From: Blepharisma stoltei
Taxonomy: Eukaryota > Ciliophora > Heterotrichea > Heterotrichida > Blepharismidae
Direction of reading: 5' to 3'
DNA: 64,000 bases
Assembly (NCBI GenBank): GCA_914767885.1
Contig: CAJZBQ010000027.1
Location: 248,001-312,000, forward strand
In this document: one piece after another, positions 31,002 through 41,770 of the stretch
Layout of the letters: each line of letters starts with the position of its first letter
Numbering within the stretch: position 1 is the first letter of the stretch
Translations under genes and position numbers: made by a program
The notes under the pieces: model-generated
What the model was told of the DNA's origin: nothing
Databases searched by the model: none
What the model saw: the letters and a program-made list of their open reading frames with translations, nothing else

Positions 31002-31342
31002 TTAGCAAGATAGCCCTTAAATAGCTTGATTTTCTGTTTTCTGAAGCCTTTTACGTAAGATAAGCTCCGCTCTGCGCAAAAAACGGCAGTTCACAACCGT
31101 TAGAACTTCATACGCCCCAGCTTCAAAGAATGCTCTTCTCCATAACCCATAGGTAAACTCTCAGAAGAGTCGTAGCTCCCACCTTCACTGAGCCAAAAAT
31201 AAGGGAACTGCAAAAGAACCTCCATTTTAATGTGAAATGAAGAGATTGATATTTAATAGTTATAATATTCAATTTAAAACAAAAATATAGCAATAGTTGA
31301 CACTGAATAAATAAATAATTAAATATGATTCCATATTATGAA
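31002..31342. other. GC-rich noncoding stretch
   Basis: 31030-31220 is GC-richer than neighbouring spacers and has no convincing reading frame. It may be a decayed class C fragment, but no duplication is seen. Confidence 0.35.
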
Positions 31343-31618
31343 TTACATTCATTTTCGGTAGCCATTTCTATTTTCTGCTTCCGTTTTTTTGTGCCGATCA
31401 GTATACGGGGAATCTTCTAAAAATGAATTTGCTTCCACAACCACAAATAAATAAGTTTTGCTGTGAAACTTGCTTAAGTTGTGTAAAGACGAGGATATTT
31501 TAGGTTTTTTCCTTGATTCTGAGCATAATTTGCTCAAAATTCTTTTTGAATGGTCAACAAAAAGCTTGTCGCTTTGACAAGTTGATACTTTTTTCTGGGT
31601 AGAATTGAAACACCCCAT
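31343..31618 (-). CDS. Small lipidated protein, hypothetical
   Basis: 91 residues; begins MGCFNSTQKKVSTC, an N-myristoylation/palmitoylation signal, then a basic Ser/Lys-rich body (SKRILSKLCSESRKKPKISS). With TGA as Trp it ends GYRKWM-stop. No domain recognised. Confidence 0.58.
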
Positions 31619-31784
31619 ATTTTTATATTCATTTTATTTATAAATGAATGATTATAAATACGGAAGATATATACTATATTATATTAAGCTTGCAATAAGC
31701 ATATAAATAAATATAACATTAAGATGTTATCTATAAATAAAAACTGTTTTGTGACTTTCTTCCTAGTAATTCCTTTTTCTTACT

Positions 31785-31990
31785 CCTTAATTGATGAGCA
31801 AACAAAAAATTCCTATTTTTGGAATTAGCCTCCTCTCCAAATAAGTAAAAAATTATTATATAAAATATAATTATGATTTTATATGGATCTCTATCTCTTC
31901 TATTAAATTTTAAACGGATTCCATTATAAAATCCAAATTATTATATAAATTTGAATTTTAAAAAGAATTTTTATAATCTGAAAGAAATTC
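31785..31990. mobile_element. Decayed class A MITE
   Basis: GATGAGCAAACAAAAAATT, a worn terminus, followed by a core-like stretch (ATCTCTATCTCTTCTATTAAA, then TTTTAAACGGATTCC). Boundaries approximate. Confidence 0.45.
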
Positions 31991-32004
31991 TTCTTTATGT
32001 ATTT

Positions 32005-33537
32005 TTATTCTTCATATTTGAAAGGAAGAAGCATCTCAAGAAGAGAGTCAGGAATGTGAACATCTGATTCCCCTGTAAAGGAATCGTTATAAGTTGTGCT
32101 ATATTGTCCCATCCAAGACTGCTTAGGTACAACTTCATCCATTTTCCCTTTTTCTTTAGTTGGCCTCTTATCAATCTTATATGACCCAAAATCCTTTTTA
32201 GTTGAGCTTTCTCCTATAAATATTGAATTCGGTGGGAAAACGTCTGAGCTCTTTCAATTATTCAAAGCCAAAGATTTTGAAAAAGCATTGGCTTCTTTAT
32301 TTTCAAGCGGCAGCTTTTTTGAAAACTCCTCAATATAGCTTGATTTAATATTCATTTTCACTTCCTTCGGTCTGTATGGTAAAGATTGCTGGTACGATTT
32401 TTCAATGAATGCAGGGCCTCAGTTCAAGTAATCAGCATCATATGTGCTCCTCCCAGCAAATTTAAGCTTTTGGTCCTTCGATCCTTCTTTTTCTAATTTT
32501 TTTTGAGGCTCTATTTGATGAGGTTTATAGTCCTGCCGTTTTATTGTGATATTTTCAAAAGGAAATTTATTCGGACTGTAAGATGGATTACTTACTAAGT
32601 TAACGATTGGAAATCTTTTCTTCTTATAATATTAAGAATTATTAAAATGGCGATATCTGATATAGGCTTTGGTGGTCCCTGAGTTGATCCGGACCCTGAG
32701 GAGAAGAGCCACATTGAGGTAATTCTCTCCGGAGGGAATTTGGATCAGGGGCTGAACCCGGACCTTTTTTTCCCTTGGCTTGCAGACGTGCCTACCGATG
32801 CAACGTCCTTCGGCATTTCATGGGAGCATTACTGAGCCCGTAATACGCCTAAGACAAGTCATGAAGGAGGCAGAGGCGGTCTGCCAATATTCCGAGCTCT
32901 GTTGGAAGTTGAAGGAGCCTTTTTCGTTGGCTGGAGCCCAGAAGACGGGGAGGGCAGTCTCCTAGAGAGACTTCTGTGACCCATTTTGGTGCCTTCAAGT
33001 GCCAAAGATCAGGTATGATGATGGTGCTTAAGGCCAGCGCGAAGCTATCGTCAGATGGCGAGGGGCTGAAATAATCCCTAAAAATCTGCTAGAAATTTAA
33101 CCCAATCCAATCTTATAATATTCAATTTTATAGTTTGTTGAAAACTGTGCCATTGCAAATTTAGTGTTAGGCTTATATTCCCCTGGACATTTATGCTTTC
33201 CACAAGTGCATAAATAGCAATAGCATTGCCCAACTGTATGCTCCATTTCGTTTACTGGCGGAAGTTTTGGATCATCAAGAGCACAGCCTGTCTCATTTCT
33301 ATTGGAATTTCTCTTGCTATTATTAGAAGAGCCTTTACAGTTATTGACTGTCTCGAAGTTTGCAAATGAGCTATTTACCGACAAACTTTTTAAAACCGCT
33401 GCTTTTTTCTTCGCAAAATCGACTGATTGAGGCCTTGCATATTTTTTTTTGATTTTCACTGAATGAGGTCTGCTTAATGCAGAAGAAGTTTGAGGCTTAA
33501 CAAATAATTTCAAGTTTCCATTAGCTTTCATTTGCAA
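32005..33537 (-). CDS. SAXO (stabiliser of axonemal microtubules) family protein, split by class C element
   Basis: Microtubule inner/associated protein family of cilia. The N-terminal Cys-rich motif is CYCYLCTCGKHKCPG, as in SAXO proteins. The C-terminal half has Mn-type repeats: KFAGRSTYDADYLNWGPAF and PPNSIFIGESSTKKDFGSY. The element at 32634-33110 lies between them; removing it with one copy of the 12-bp duplication gives KIEYYKKKRFPIVNLVSNPS in frame. TGA is the Trp in DYLNWGPA. Stop at 32005. About 340 residues after joining. Confidence 0.88.
32634..33110 (+). mobile_element. GC-rich class C element in SAXO
   Basis: 477 bp between 12-bp repeats TCTTATAATATT (32622-32633, 33111-33122). 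Inverted relative to its homologue at 30440. Exact loss of element plus one repeat restores SAXO. Confidence 0.86.
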
Positions 33538-33828
33538 TTTTTTTATATTTTAATAGAGTAATCTATTATTTATTACAATGCTCAAGGCTAATTAACTACT
33601 TCACTCTATCTTGGGTAAAGCAAAGGACTGCCTTAAGAGCTTTATTAAGTTTTAACAGAGATTTTTGGCTTGAAAAAATTCGTTGAAAGCCAATTGATTT
33701 TATCCAGACAGATGTTAAGGGGGAATTTATCATTTATAGTAACGATTAGATTTAAAATCTTCTTTAATCTGCTATATTATCTATTTCTAACAGATAACAA
33801 AATAATAGTTCAGAATAGAAGCCTCCAA
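33538..33828. other. Intergenic, nothing recognised
   Basis: AT-rich spacer between the SAXO start and the 3-prime end of the next minus-strand gene; probably the SAXO promoter. Confidence 0.45.
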
Positions 33829-34395
33829 TCACAATAAATGGCATAATTTGTTGTTGATATTAGATATTTCAAAAGATCTATTTCGCTTTAATACAGGTTT
33901 TGACTGGATTTGTGTCAATTTTCTAGGTTTTGGCTTATTTATGTCAAAATTCCATGTTGATTTAGTCGCTAGTTTTACTGGCGGGTCAATTGGAGGAAGG
34001 CTTTTGAGCTTCACAAATTTTTTGGACTTGCGTTGAAACATAGCAGGAGAGATATTTTTAAATAGCTCTTTTACGTTCTCGTGATGTACAGACAAGTCTT
34101 CAGTTGTGAAAACAGGGCTGTCATTCAGAGTTTTTCGTTTTTTAGTGTTTCTTTGGATTGGAATTAGAGAAGGCTTGAATTCTGTGTTTCTGGATATGGC
34201 GGATCCTTCGTTTGTAGGGGAAATATTTTGGGTCTTTGGCAGGAGAGTTTGATTTTTAGATTCAGTATCTTTAATACTGTCAGTTCTTAATATATTGATG
34301 GTTATTTGGTTTTGAGAAGACACGCGTGATCTTCGACCTTTCGGAAGGATGTGGTCTGGCAGAAGGTAGCTTTGAAGTACATTTGGTTTTTCCAT
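33829..34395 (-). CDS. Hypothetical basic protein
   Basis: 188 residues, Lys/Ser/Pro-rich and probably disordered (LPDHILPKGRRSRVSSQNQ; RKSKKFVKLKSLPPIDPPVK). No domain recognised. Single frame, no insert. Confidence 0.6.
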   Translation of the reverse strand: MEKPNVLQSYLLPDHILPKGRRSRVSSQNQITINILRTDSIKDTESKNQTLLPKTQNISPTNEGSAISRNTEFKPSLIPIQRNTKKRKTLNDSPVFTTEDLSVHHENVKELFKNISPAMFQRKSKKFVKLKSLPPIDPPVKLATKSTWNFDINKPKPRKLTQIQSKPVLKRNRSFEISNINNKLCHLL

Positions 34396-34480
34396 TTACT
34401 ATGAATAAAGCTGATAATTCTTGTAAAATTTTTGATAAGTATAATGATTTTTAAAGAATCTGCTATTTTTATTTCACTTA

Positions 34481-34711
34481 ATGTTTATAGCCAGAGCCAT
34501 ACTTTGGTTTAGGATTTAACTTTAAATTATATAGTGCCTTGGGGATTGGTTTAACAAATATAAGTGGCAAGTCAACTCTTAAAATGTATCTCTCCAGCAG
34601 AAATGAACTCGCATGGGAATTGGTTTAACCAAATAAAATTGAAAAGAGCCAACCCTCAATTTGCATCTTAAGCTATTGGAAAAGTCTAAGCAAAATAAGG
34701 CTCTGGCAATA
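34481..34711. other. Inverted-repeat element, possible palindromic IES
   Basis: Arms TTATAGCCAGAGCCATACTTTG and its inverse (CAAAATAAGGCTCTGGCAATAA) about 190 bp apart; inner GGGGATTGGTTTAACAAATA and GGGAATTGGTTTAACCAAAT are direct near-repeats. Not in a coding frame, so excision cannot be tested. Confidence 0.45.
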
Positions 34712-34967
34712 AGTCTCTTATGAAGATGCATAAAACTTGATAGAATTTGTAACTCTCATTTTGGAAGTTTCAAGAAATGATATAAATGAATTTAAAATTT
34801 ATAAACATATTAGCAATTTATTATGGAATTTATCCTCTTAATAATATTAAAGCAATTTATTTGCCTCAAAATTTTCATTAACTATAAATTAGTTTAATAA
34901 AGAATTATATCTTATACTATTTCACATATATAATTTTTAGGCATTAGCTGAACGCATACAATTTGTA

Positions 34968-35615
34968 TTAGATAGCAATGGGTATTTATAATCCCCACTT
35001 CCTGAAGAGTTGTGCATTTAGCAGGCCAACGTCTGTAGGTGTGTTCCTCAAGGCATTTTTTGAGCCCAAACCGAAACCTAGATTTCTTGGTAGAGGCTTT
35101 TTCCTCCTGATCTTGAAAATCCAGATTTTGCCGGGAACCTCCATTTCAAACCCAAGTGCCAAAATTGCCCAACCTTGCGTAGCTTAGGCCAGATCTTCCC
35201 ATTGAGGGACTCTTTTAGACTGGAGAGACTAGCCCTGAGATCTCCATCTAACCTGTCTTCCCAATTTTTCCGGATCTTCTCCAAGGAAAAAAACTCAATT
35301 ATCTTTCTCAAGTTCAGGACAGGCCACAAAGTAGCCTAGGCAAGCAAGCCGCCATGACTCTATCGAGCACCTATTCTGGGCCTTAACGCTGCTGGCAAAA
35401 AAATTGTAAAAAACTTCCTTCGAATCAGGCCACTAATCAGCGGAAATAGTGTTGTGCCTCTCACTTCGAGGCTAACCAATCCTTGGGCAGTTCTTTGCAC
35501 CAAAATACCACGCTCGAATATACATAAGGACCCCACGAGGAGTGCTGGTCGCTCGTAACCGACCATTTTATGAATATGAAGCAAACAATTTAAAAGAATA
35601 AATATAATGCATTTC
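34968..35615 (-). mobile_element. GC-rich class C-like element, intergenic
   Basis: About 650 bp. The 5-prime part (right side) has a hairpin TGGTCGGTTACGAGCGACCA; the left end, inverted, is GCTATCTAATACAA, resembling the 3-prime end of the element at 47233 (CTATCTAATAAG). Open frames inside match nothing recognised. Confidence 0.6.
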
Positions 35616-35711
35616 ATGACGCTAACACATGATATTCTGAATGAAATAATTTTACATCCTTCTAGACTCTAAAGAAAAAGACACATTTTACCATCTGAAT
35701 AAGCCGTATCG

Positions 35712-36092
35712 TTAAATTAATAGCTGTTCCACCGTATCCTTTGCCTCATCAATGCTTGGCTTCAACGGTGAACTCTTGTTAATAGTAATCGCGCAAGAAA
35801 TGACAGGTCTAGAAACCCCACAAGCCCTACCCAAAGCAGCTTTGCTTTTAATAAAAACATAAGGAACATTCTTATCCTCCGCTAACAATGGAAGATGCAA
35901 AATAATTTCCAAAGGCTCAGTGTCAGCTGTCAAAATAATCAATTCCGCTTGCCCTCTATTTAGCGACTTTGTAGTCTCATTCGCACCTTTTTTAAGCTGC
36001 GAATAGTTTTGTGCTTGTTGTACAAGCTCCAATAAAGTATTCGTAAGCTTGGCGTCAGCCAGAGGATAAGCTCTTGATTTTGGATCAGCCAT
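35712..36092 (-). CDS. SNU13: SNU13/15.5K (NHP2L1) snRNP and snoRNP protein
   Basis: 126 residues, the family length. L7Ae/SNU13 protein that binds kink-turns in U4 snRNA and C/D snoRNAs. Family signature: [74 protein letters not shown]. Start [13 protein letters not shown]. No insert. Confidence 0.97.
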   Translation of the reverse strand: MADPKSRAYPLADAKLTNTLLELVQQAQNYSQLKKGANETTKSLNRGQAELIILTADTEPLEIILHLPLLAEDKNVPYVFIKSKAALGRACGVSRPVISCAITINKSSPLKPSIDEAKDTVEQLLI

Positions 36093-36117
36093 TTATTTAT
36101 CTTAATTTAAATAAACA

Positions 36118-38048
36118 TTAAAGACTTGCATAATTCGCTATGACTTGCTCCAAACACGGAAATGTGTACTCAAAGAAATGAGAAGTTTCGATACCAAATT
36201 TATTGTAGTGGTGCAAATAAGCGCCTGATTGAGACATTCGGAAAGTCTTGTCAATTAGAGCATCAAGCTCTTCCAAAATAGCTTGACTGTTGTTAATCAC
36301 CGTCATTCGCTTTTCATAGCTTCCACATCGAATATCAGTTCGATAATCTGCATAAGGGAAGTTGGTCCAGCTTTCTGACATTGCAGGAATAGAGGAAAGA
36401 TCAGCTGTGCTGCTTTCTCGGCCTCTTAATATCCCCATTTAATAACGAGCAAAGCATCATTTTTTTCTTAAAATTTTTCCTTACTCCCCCCTCCGTGAGT
36501 GAACAAACCATTAGAAAAATCCCTATATTTTGCCCAAAAACCCACCCTCTGTGAGTGAACAAAAATTGTTTTATGAAAAAAAATTTGATATATAAGTGAC
36601 AAATTAGTATAATGAAATCTCGAGCTAATTCTGTTTAATTTTAAAAAATTTGCGTTTTAAAACATAAATTTTATAAATTAAATTAATATTTGATTTCCAA
36701 TTTTTGCGAATTAGGATTTTTTTAAATTTCGAAAAAAAAAAATTCCTATAAAAAATTTATATATAAATTTTTTTAAAAAACAAATTAACCCCCCTCCGTG
36801 AAGCGAACAAAATTTTTTGTTCACGGAGAGGGGAATTAGGCACATTTTAATAAAGAACAAATATTTTAATTTCTAAAAAAAATAAGTATTATTTAACTAC
36901 AATAGCCACTTTTTAATAAAATGCTATTCTGTTTTTTTCTCATTTGTTTCATTTTAAATTCTTTTAAAGTCCCAAAATATTTTTAAAAATATTTGGAAAA
37001 TAAACTTTAAAATAATTCCATATAAATGTACACCCCAAAAAATAACGAAAAAAAAACTGTTTGATATTAAATGGGGAATTAATATGGAGATTGAGGAAAG
37101 CACTTTGTTTCTTTTGGGGGATGTAATGTTCATGTTTCAGTTGATACTTGGCTCAGATGTATTGGTTAGAAGCATTTGAGAGCAGCGTTTAGCTAGAGTT
37201 GACCAAGTATCATTGGAAAATTCAATGCTTTGGTCTGATTGAAGAGGGGTAGTGATTATGTCTAAGAAGGGAAAGCCTGTATTGCTGCAAAGGTTCCGAT
37301 ACACAGCTCGTAATGGATTTTCGCCAAACTGGGAATATGAAGCGACTTGCCTAGGCCTTATGATTGGGGTGAACGCAGATGTAAGGACTGATGCTGAAAG
37401 CTTGTTAATGTGAGTGAAATCAGGTTTTGGAACATTTAGACAGCTTATTGCTGTCTGATAAAGCCAATTATTTTCTAATAATAAAATTCCATCTGCAGCT
37501 TCGACTAAATGAGACAGAGTGAGAGCTGTATTGTAGTTTTGCAAAATCACTTCTCCAAATGAATAAGGCCAAACTGCAATACTTAGTAAATTTGCATCAA
37601 ATTCTTCTTGAACCATTTCTGCGATGCATGTGCCAACTCCAGAGCCTGTTCCTCCAGCAAGACTCATATAGAGAAGCATACCTTGAAGAACATCACACAT
37701 TTCAAGCTGCTTTCTTATTTTATTCAAAATTTTATCTTTGCACTTTGCTCCATGAACATTATAACCGAATGCTCAGTTATTTCCTGAGCCTTCTTGCTTG
37801 CAAAATACAGCTGAAGGATCATAAGTTCATTCCTTGTTTTGGCTAAGGCATGCATTCACGACTTTTGGCTCCATGTCAACTAGCACAGCTTTTGCAGAGT
37901 GCTTTTGCCCATTAAAATTGAAGTAAGTATTTAAAATCGCGCTTGAAAGAGCTGGTGGAGATCTCAACGCTTCTTCATATAGCTCATTAAAGAAGGCTGA
38001 TCCTGTTTGGTTTCCGCATTGTCCTACTTGCAAAGTCAAAATCGACAT
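36118..38048 (-). CDS. Delta-tubulin, split by a TTAA-flanked IES holding a MITE
   Basis: Tubulin superfamily: N-terminal VGQCGNQTGSAFFNEL, the GTP loop GGTGSGVGTC, and FNFNGQKHSAKAVLVDMEPK. The C-terminal AYLHHYNKFGIETSHF and LEQVIANYASL match delta-tubulin, needed for triplet microtubules of basal bodies. TGA is Trp in NKEWTYDPSA and GNNWAFGYN. The IES at 36427-37079 breaks the gene; removal joins VLSSISIL to RGRESSTADLSS. About 430 residues. Epsilon-tubulin is the alternative, less likely from the C-terminus. Confidence 0.85.
36427..37079. mobile_element. 653-bp IES with TTAAT flanks, containing a MITE
   Basis: TTAAT is repeated at both ends. Termini inside it are inverted: TATCCCCATTTAATAACGAG at the left and, inverted, TTCCCCATTTAATATCAAAC at the right. 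TTAA is the PiggyBac target, so this may be a PiggyBac-type MITE. A class A MITE (36482-36836) is nested near one end. Confidence 0.82.
36482..36836. mobile_element. Class A MITE nested in the delta-tubulin IES
   Basis: 355 bp, TTA on both sides (CCTTACTCCCC ... GGGGAATTAGG); doubled left terminus and right hairpin as in other class A copies. Confidence 0.88.
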
Positions 38049-38183
38049 TTTTTAATAGGAACAATTCAGCGTTCTACTCTCTTGTTTTCCTTATAATATC
38101 ATGCTGCCCACTTTATAATTTTTTTTACGTTTTTAATACTAGCACAAAATTTAGCTTTTCCAGCGGCTTAAAAATATGAAAAA

Positions 38184-38285
38184 ATGCAGGTTCCTGAAGA
38201 TAGTTTCTATTCAATATGTCAGTTTGACAGCAAGCTGCAGCTTATTTTATATAAAAATAGGTGTTTTGTTTCTTATAAGAAATAA
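38184..38285 (+). CDS. Possible 33-residue peptide gene
   Basis: MQVPEDSFYSICQFDSKLQL then ILYKNRCFVSYKK-stop. Codon pattern looks coding and it precedes the cyclin gene, but nothing independent supports it; could be an exon of a larger gene. Confidence 0.28.
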   Translation: MQVPEDSFYSICQFDSKLQLILYKNRCFVSYKK

Positions 38286-38323
38286 AAAACACCATAATAC
38301 CTAAACTATAAATAATTAATTTT

Positions 38324-39304
38324 ATGTCCAAAACTCTAAAGAAATGTCTAGACAAAACTCAGGAAGATAATATTCGCGTGTCACCTATGATCATTCCAAA
38401 GGTGATTCGAGTCGTAAATTGTTACGCATCACTTATTGAGTCAAATATATCTCCTCCACCTTTCAGTCTAGACTCTGATCAGGAATGCTCCAAGCCTAAG
38501 AAAAGCTACAAGAAAAAAATTCGTGTTGCAAAAAATCCTGTTGAAGGAACCTACCTAAATCGTGCTCTTGATTTTTTAACCAGCATTGAGACATCCACAG
38601 CTCCAGAAAGCAACAACCAATCCTCAGATGACAGCTCATCAGATTCTTCTGATTCCGATGAAAATTCAAACACCCTGACTAGATCCAGTACAAAGGAAAA
38701 ACGAAAATCGTTTAAATGATGTTTAAGTCCTATTGACTCATCTAGATGACCTCAGATTGACCTGAGTGATGCCCCCACCACCATAAAGAATTCTCCTATG
38801 AAAGACAGCTTAAATCTCGAGTTCAGGGCAAAATATCCTTTTCTAGACAGCAGACTGACTCTTTGCAAAATTGTGACTGTCAGAGAAAACATCATTTTTT
38901 GGCTCTGCAAAACTTTCGACATTGAAGTTTGCACAGTCGCAATCGCTTGGACACTTTTCCAGAGGTTGCTTGGGATGAATGTAATCACTTTTGATAATAT
39001 CAAGCTGTATGGGGGAATTTGTGTATTATTAGCATACAAATTTAATGAAGAAACCCATCTGAATGTTTCGAAAGAGCAGTTGAGGTTAATAGTGAAAGCA
39101 GTTTGCAGCATTGACAAGAACCAAATTTTGCAGACAAAGGAGATTGCTAAGTGGGAGTTCAAGGTTTACTCATATTTAAGTTTTTCACTGCTTTTAGACC
39201 CTGATGAATATGAAAGCAGCTTTAATTACATTTTAGGCAGGCTAAACGTAACCGCTGAAGAGTATTTATCAGAATCTCCTAATTTCCTCTTGGCTCTAAT
39301 TTAA
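38324..39304 (+). CDS. Cyclin-domain protein (CABLES-like)
   Basis: 326 residues with TGA as Trp (KRKSFKWCLSPI; DSSRWPQIDLSD). N-terminal half is Ser/Asp-rich (SNNQSSDDSSSDSSDSDENS). A cyclin box occupies the C-terminal half: VCTVAIAWTLFQRLLGMNVI, LYGGICVLLAYKFNEE, ILQTKEIAKWEFKVYSYLSF. Composition recalls CABLES proteins, which bind CDKs, but the partner is unknown. The frame ends at TAA 39302-39304, where a decayed MITE begins, so a further exon cannot be excluded. Confidence 0.75.
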
Positions 39305-39543
39305 AATTATATTTACTTTTTTTCTAATTTCAAGAAATTCTAATTTAAGTTATAAAATTTACGCATTAAAATGCCAGATGTTTTAAAATTAATAGATTTA
39401 GCTAGAGATTTCATTTTAAAAATTAATACTTATATATCGAACTATTTTTTATAACAAATTTTTATATTAGGAACTTTTTTGCTAGCCAAAAGGTTTTTCC
39501 GAAAAAAGAGAACATTTAAATGGCTTTCACTCAGGAGGGTTAA
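39305..39543. mobile_element. Decayed class A MITE
   Basis: Core sequence in reverse (TTATAAAATTTACGCATTAAA; TTAGCTAGAGATTTCATTTT; TACTTATATATCG) and a worn terminus CACTCAGGAGGGTTAAG. Confidence 0.6.
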
Positions 39544-39597
39544 GTTTATTCCAAGAAGTCCATCAGTATAGATAAAATTCTAGTTAATTTAAATTTC

Positions 39598-40941
39598 TTA
39601 TTGAGTATGCTTTTTATACTGAACAACTTCAACCAGAATTCTATGCAGCACTGCTTTGGCATCATTTTCGCCTCCATATCCGAATTTAAGTCTTTCAATT
39701 TGTTGAGTAATTCCAAGGAGGTCTCCACATTCTCTGATATAATATTCAATATCTGTATCAGAGTACTTATTAGTCAGCTGAGCCAGCTTCACAACTTCAC
39801 TCGCGAATTCTTCGTCAAGATCAAACATATCAAGCGCAGGCGGGTTCGGCTCTTTTAAGTTTGGAGGGAACAAAGCTGGCATTAAGCCTGGCAATGGAGC
39901 TTCAAACTGTGGAGGAATTAATGAGATCTGTTCATGCTTAACTCCTGTAGTTTCATACAGTTTAACAGCTTCTGGAATCATATCGGTGTCAAATTTGAAA
40001 AGAGACTCGTCAAAAAGCTGCCTGAAATTGGCTGATATGTTTTCACTCGTCTGCAAACAAGATTTGAGCGAGTCTGATAGTGATGCAATATCAGGGATTA
40101 CAGCGTAATCTTGCAGATCATTATCTTCTTCAAGGCCTAAGTCTATATCAATATCTCCTCCTAAAAGTCATCTAGTTAGGATTTCCATCAGCTTGAAATT
40201 TTCTTCTTTTTCAAGATAATTGTCAGAGAACATAAGGTATGAGCCTACTACCATTAGTCTTCCTTTTCTTGTCTTTGAAGTATAAGCAGCTGCTATCGGT
40301 CTGTTCAGTGGGTATGAAATCGGGCCGCTTGATAAAATAGGTATTGCAGGCTTCTGGACATTCAAAGAAGCTCCATTAGGGTACAAAAATGTCAAACCGC
40401 CATGGTCATCAGTTAACTCTACACCTTCATTCTTCAGCATGTGGGCAACAAAATTTTGTGCAATTAGGCTGCCTGCTTTAGCCTTTTGTTTTCCTTTGGC
40501 GAAATTTGAAATTTCTCGGTTGATGATACCATTGGATATACAGTTTTCTTTAGGGTGGAAATATTTTCTATTGTAAACTGTTCTTATTACTGAGTCATTA
40601 TTTACTGAAATTCCATAATCCTCCAATAAATAGTTTAAGTTGGTTCCAAGCTTGGCTTCTCCTCCTTCATTGTAAAGAATAAGGATATTGCCGCCGCCTT
40701 GAGTATAGGTTTTCATTGCGTCTACTTCTTGTTTGCTGAACATCTCTCGAGGTCCCGCCAGAATAACTAAGGTTGCTTCAGCGAGCGTTTCTAATGAGAT
40801 TTCTGATTGATTTACGGCGACTCGATATTTCTGGCGGAAGTAAGTTGAAAGTTTTCTATAAGATGAGTCAGGGAGACCGAGCTCTTTTTTGCATACGTTG
40901 AAAATTATGAGACCATTTTGGGAGTTTTCTTTACCTGCCAT
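39598..40941 (-). CDS. IFT52: Intraflagellar transport protein IFT52 (OSM-6)
   Basis: About 447 residues, the family size. IFT-B core subunit required for ciliary assembly. N-terminal GIFT-type domain: LAEATLVILAGPREMFSKQE, YTQGGGNILILYNEGGE. Middle region: IPILSSGPISYPLNRPIAAA, GRLMVVGSYLMFSDNYLEKE. C-terminal part binds IFT46/88: QISLIPPQFEAPLPGLMPA, FPPNLKEPNPPALDMFDLDE. TGA is Trp in EILTRWLLGGDIDIDL. No insert. Confidence 0.94.
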
Positions 40942-41245
40942 GAGGGAATTTTAAATGATCTATGAAAAGAGGATACAATAAAATGCAAGTTAAAATTGAT
41001 GTGAGTGTGATAAATAAGAAATTTTGGATATAATAAATGGAATAGTATAAAACTAAAAGATTACATTTTATTAAATATGAATCATGATTTATTAAAATAA
41101 ATCCTATTCACTTATAAATAATTTATGTATGATTTTTGAAAAAAAATAAATAAACACCTCAATCGAAATAAATATTCGTAAATAAAATTTTGAGCTATAA
41201 TATTAAATTTAAAGCTCAACAGCTGCTTGTGATGCTTTTTCTTTC
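40942..41245. other. Intergenic, probable IFT52 promoter
   Basis: About 300 bp, AT-rich, nothing recognised before the MITE at 41246. Confidence 0.45.
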
Positions 41246-41635
41246 TAACTCCCCCCCCCCCCTCCGTGAGCGAACAAAAAAATTTTGTTCACTCACGGAG
41301 GGGGGTTAATTTTTTTTTTTAAAAACAATTTATATATAAATTTTTTAAAAAAAATTTTTTTTCGAAATTTAAAAAAAATCCTAATTTGCAAAAATTGGGA
41401 AGCAAATACTAATTTAATTTGCAAAATTTATGTTTTAAAACGCAATTTGTTTAAAATTAAACAGAATTAGCTCTAGATTTCATTATACTAATTATCACTT
41501 ATATAGCAAAATTTTTTTCTATTAAAATTTTTTCTATTAAAAATATTTTTGTTCACTCACGGAGGGTGGGTTTTTTGGTCAAAAAATGGCGATTTTTCTA
41601 ATGGTTTTGTTCGCTCACGGAGGGGGGGGGGGGAG
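41246..41635. mobile_element. Full-length class A MITE, intergenic
   Basis: 390 bp with TAA on both sides (TTCTAACTCCCC ... GGGGAGTAAGC). Opposite orientation to the copy at 52138; nearly identical to it and to 26979. Confidence 0.92.
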
Positions 41636-41770
41636 TAAGCATTATTATAATAAATAGTAGTTGCCATGCATTTTTAATTGCTAAAAAGTTGATTTTAGCT
41701 TAAGTTAATTACCTCTAAATGCAAAAACTTAATTTCACACTACTTAAATTTTTATTGAAAACATTTTAAC

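Noticed and set aside
35360-35617. 85-codon minus-strand frame
   Set aside because: Covers the hairpin end of a class C-like element; no domain, not kept in related copies.
39546-39749. Minus-strand open frame
   Set aside because: Overlaps the IFT52 C-terminus in another frame.
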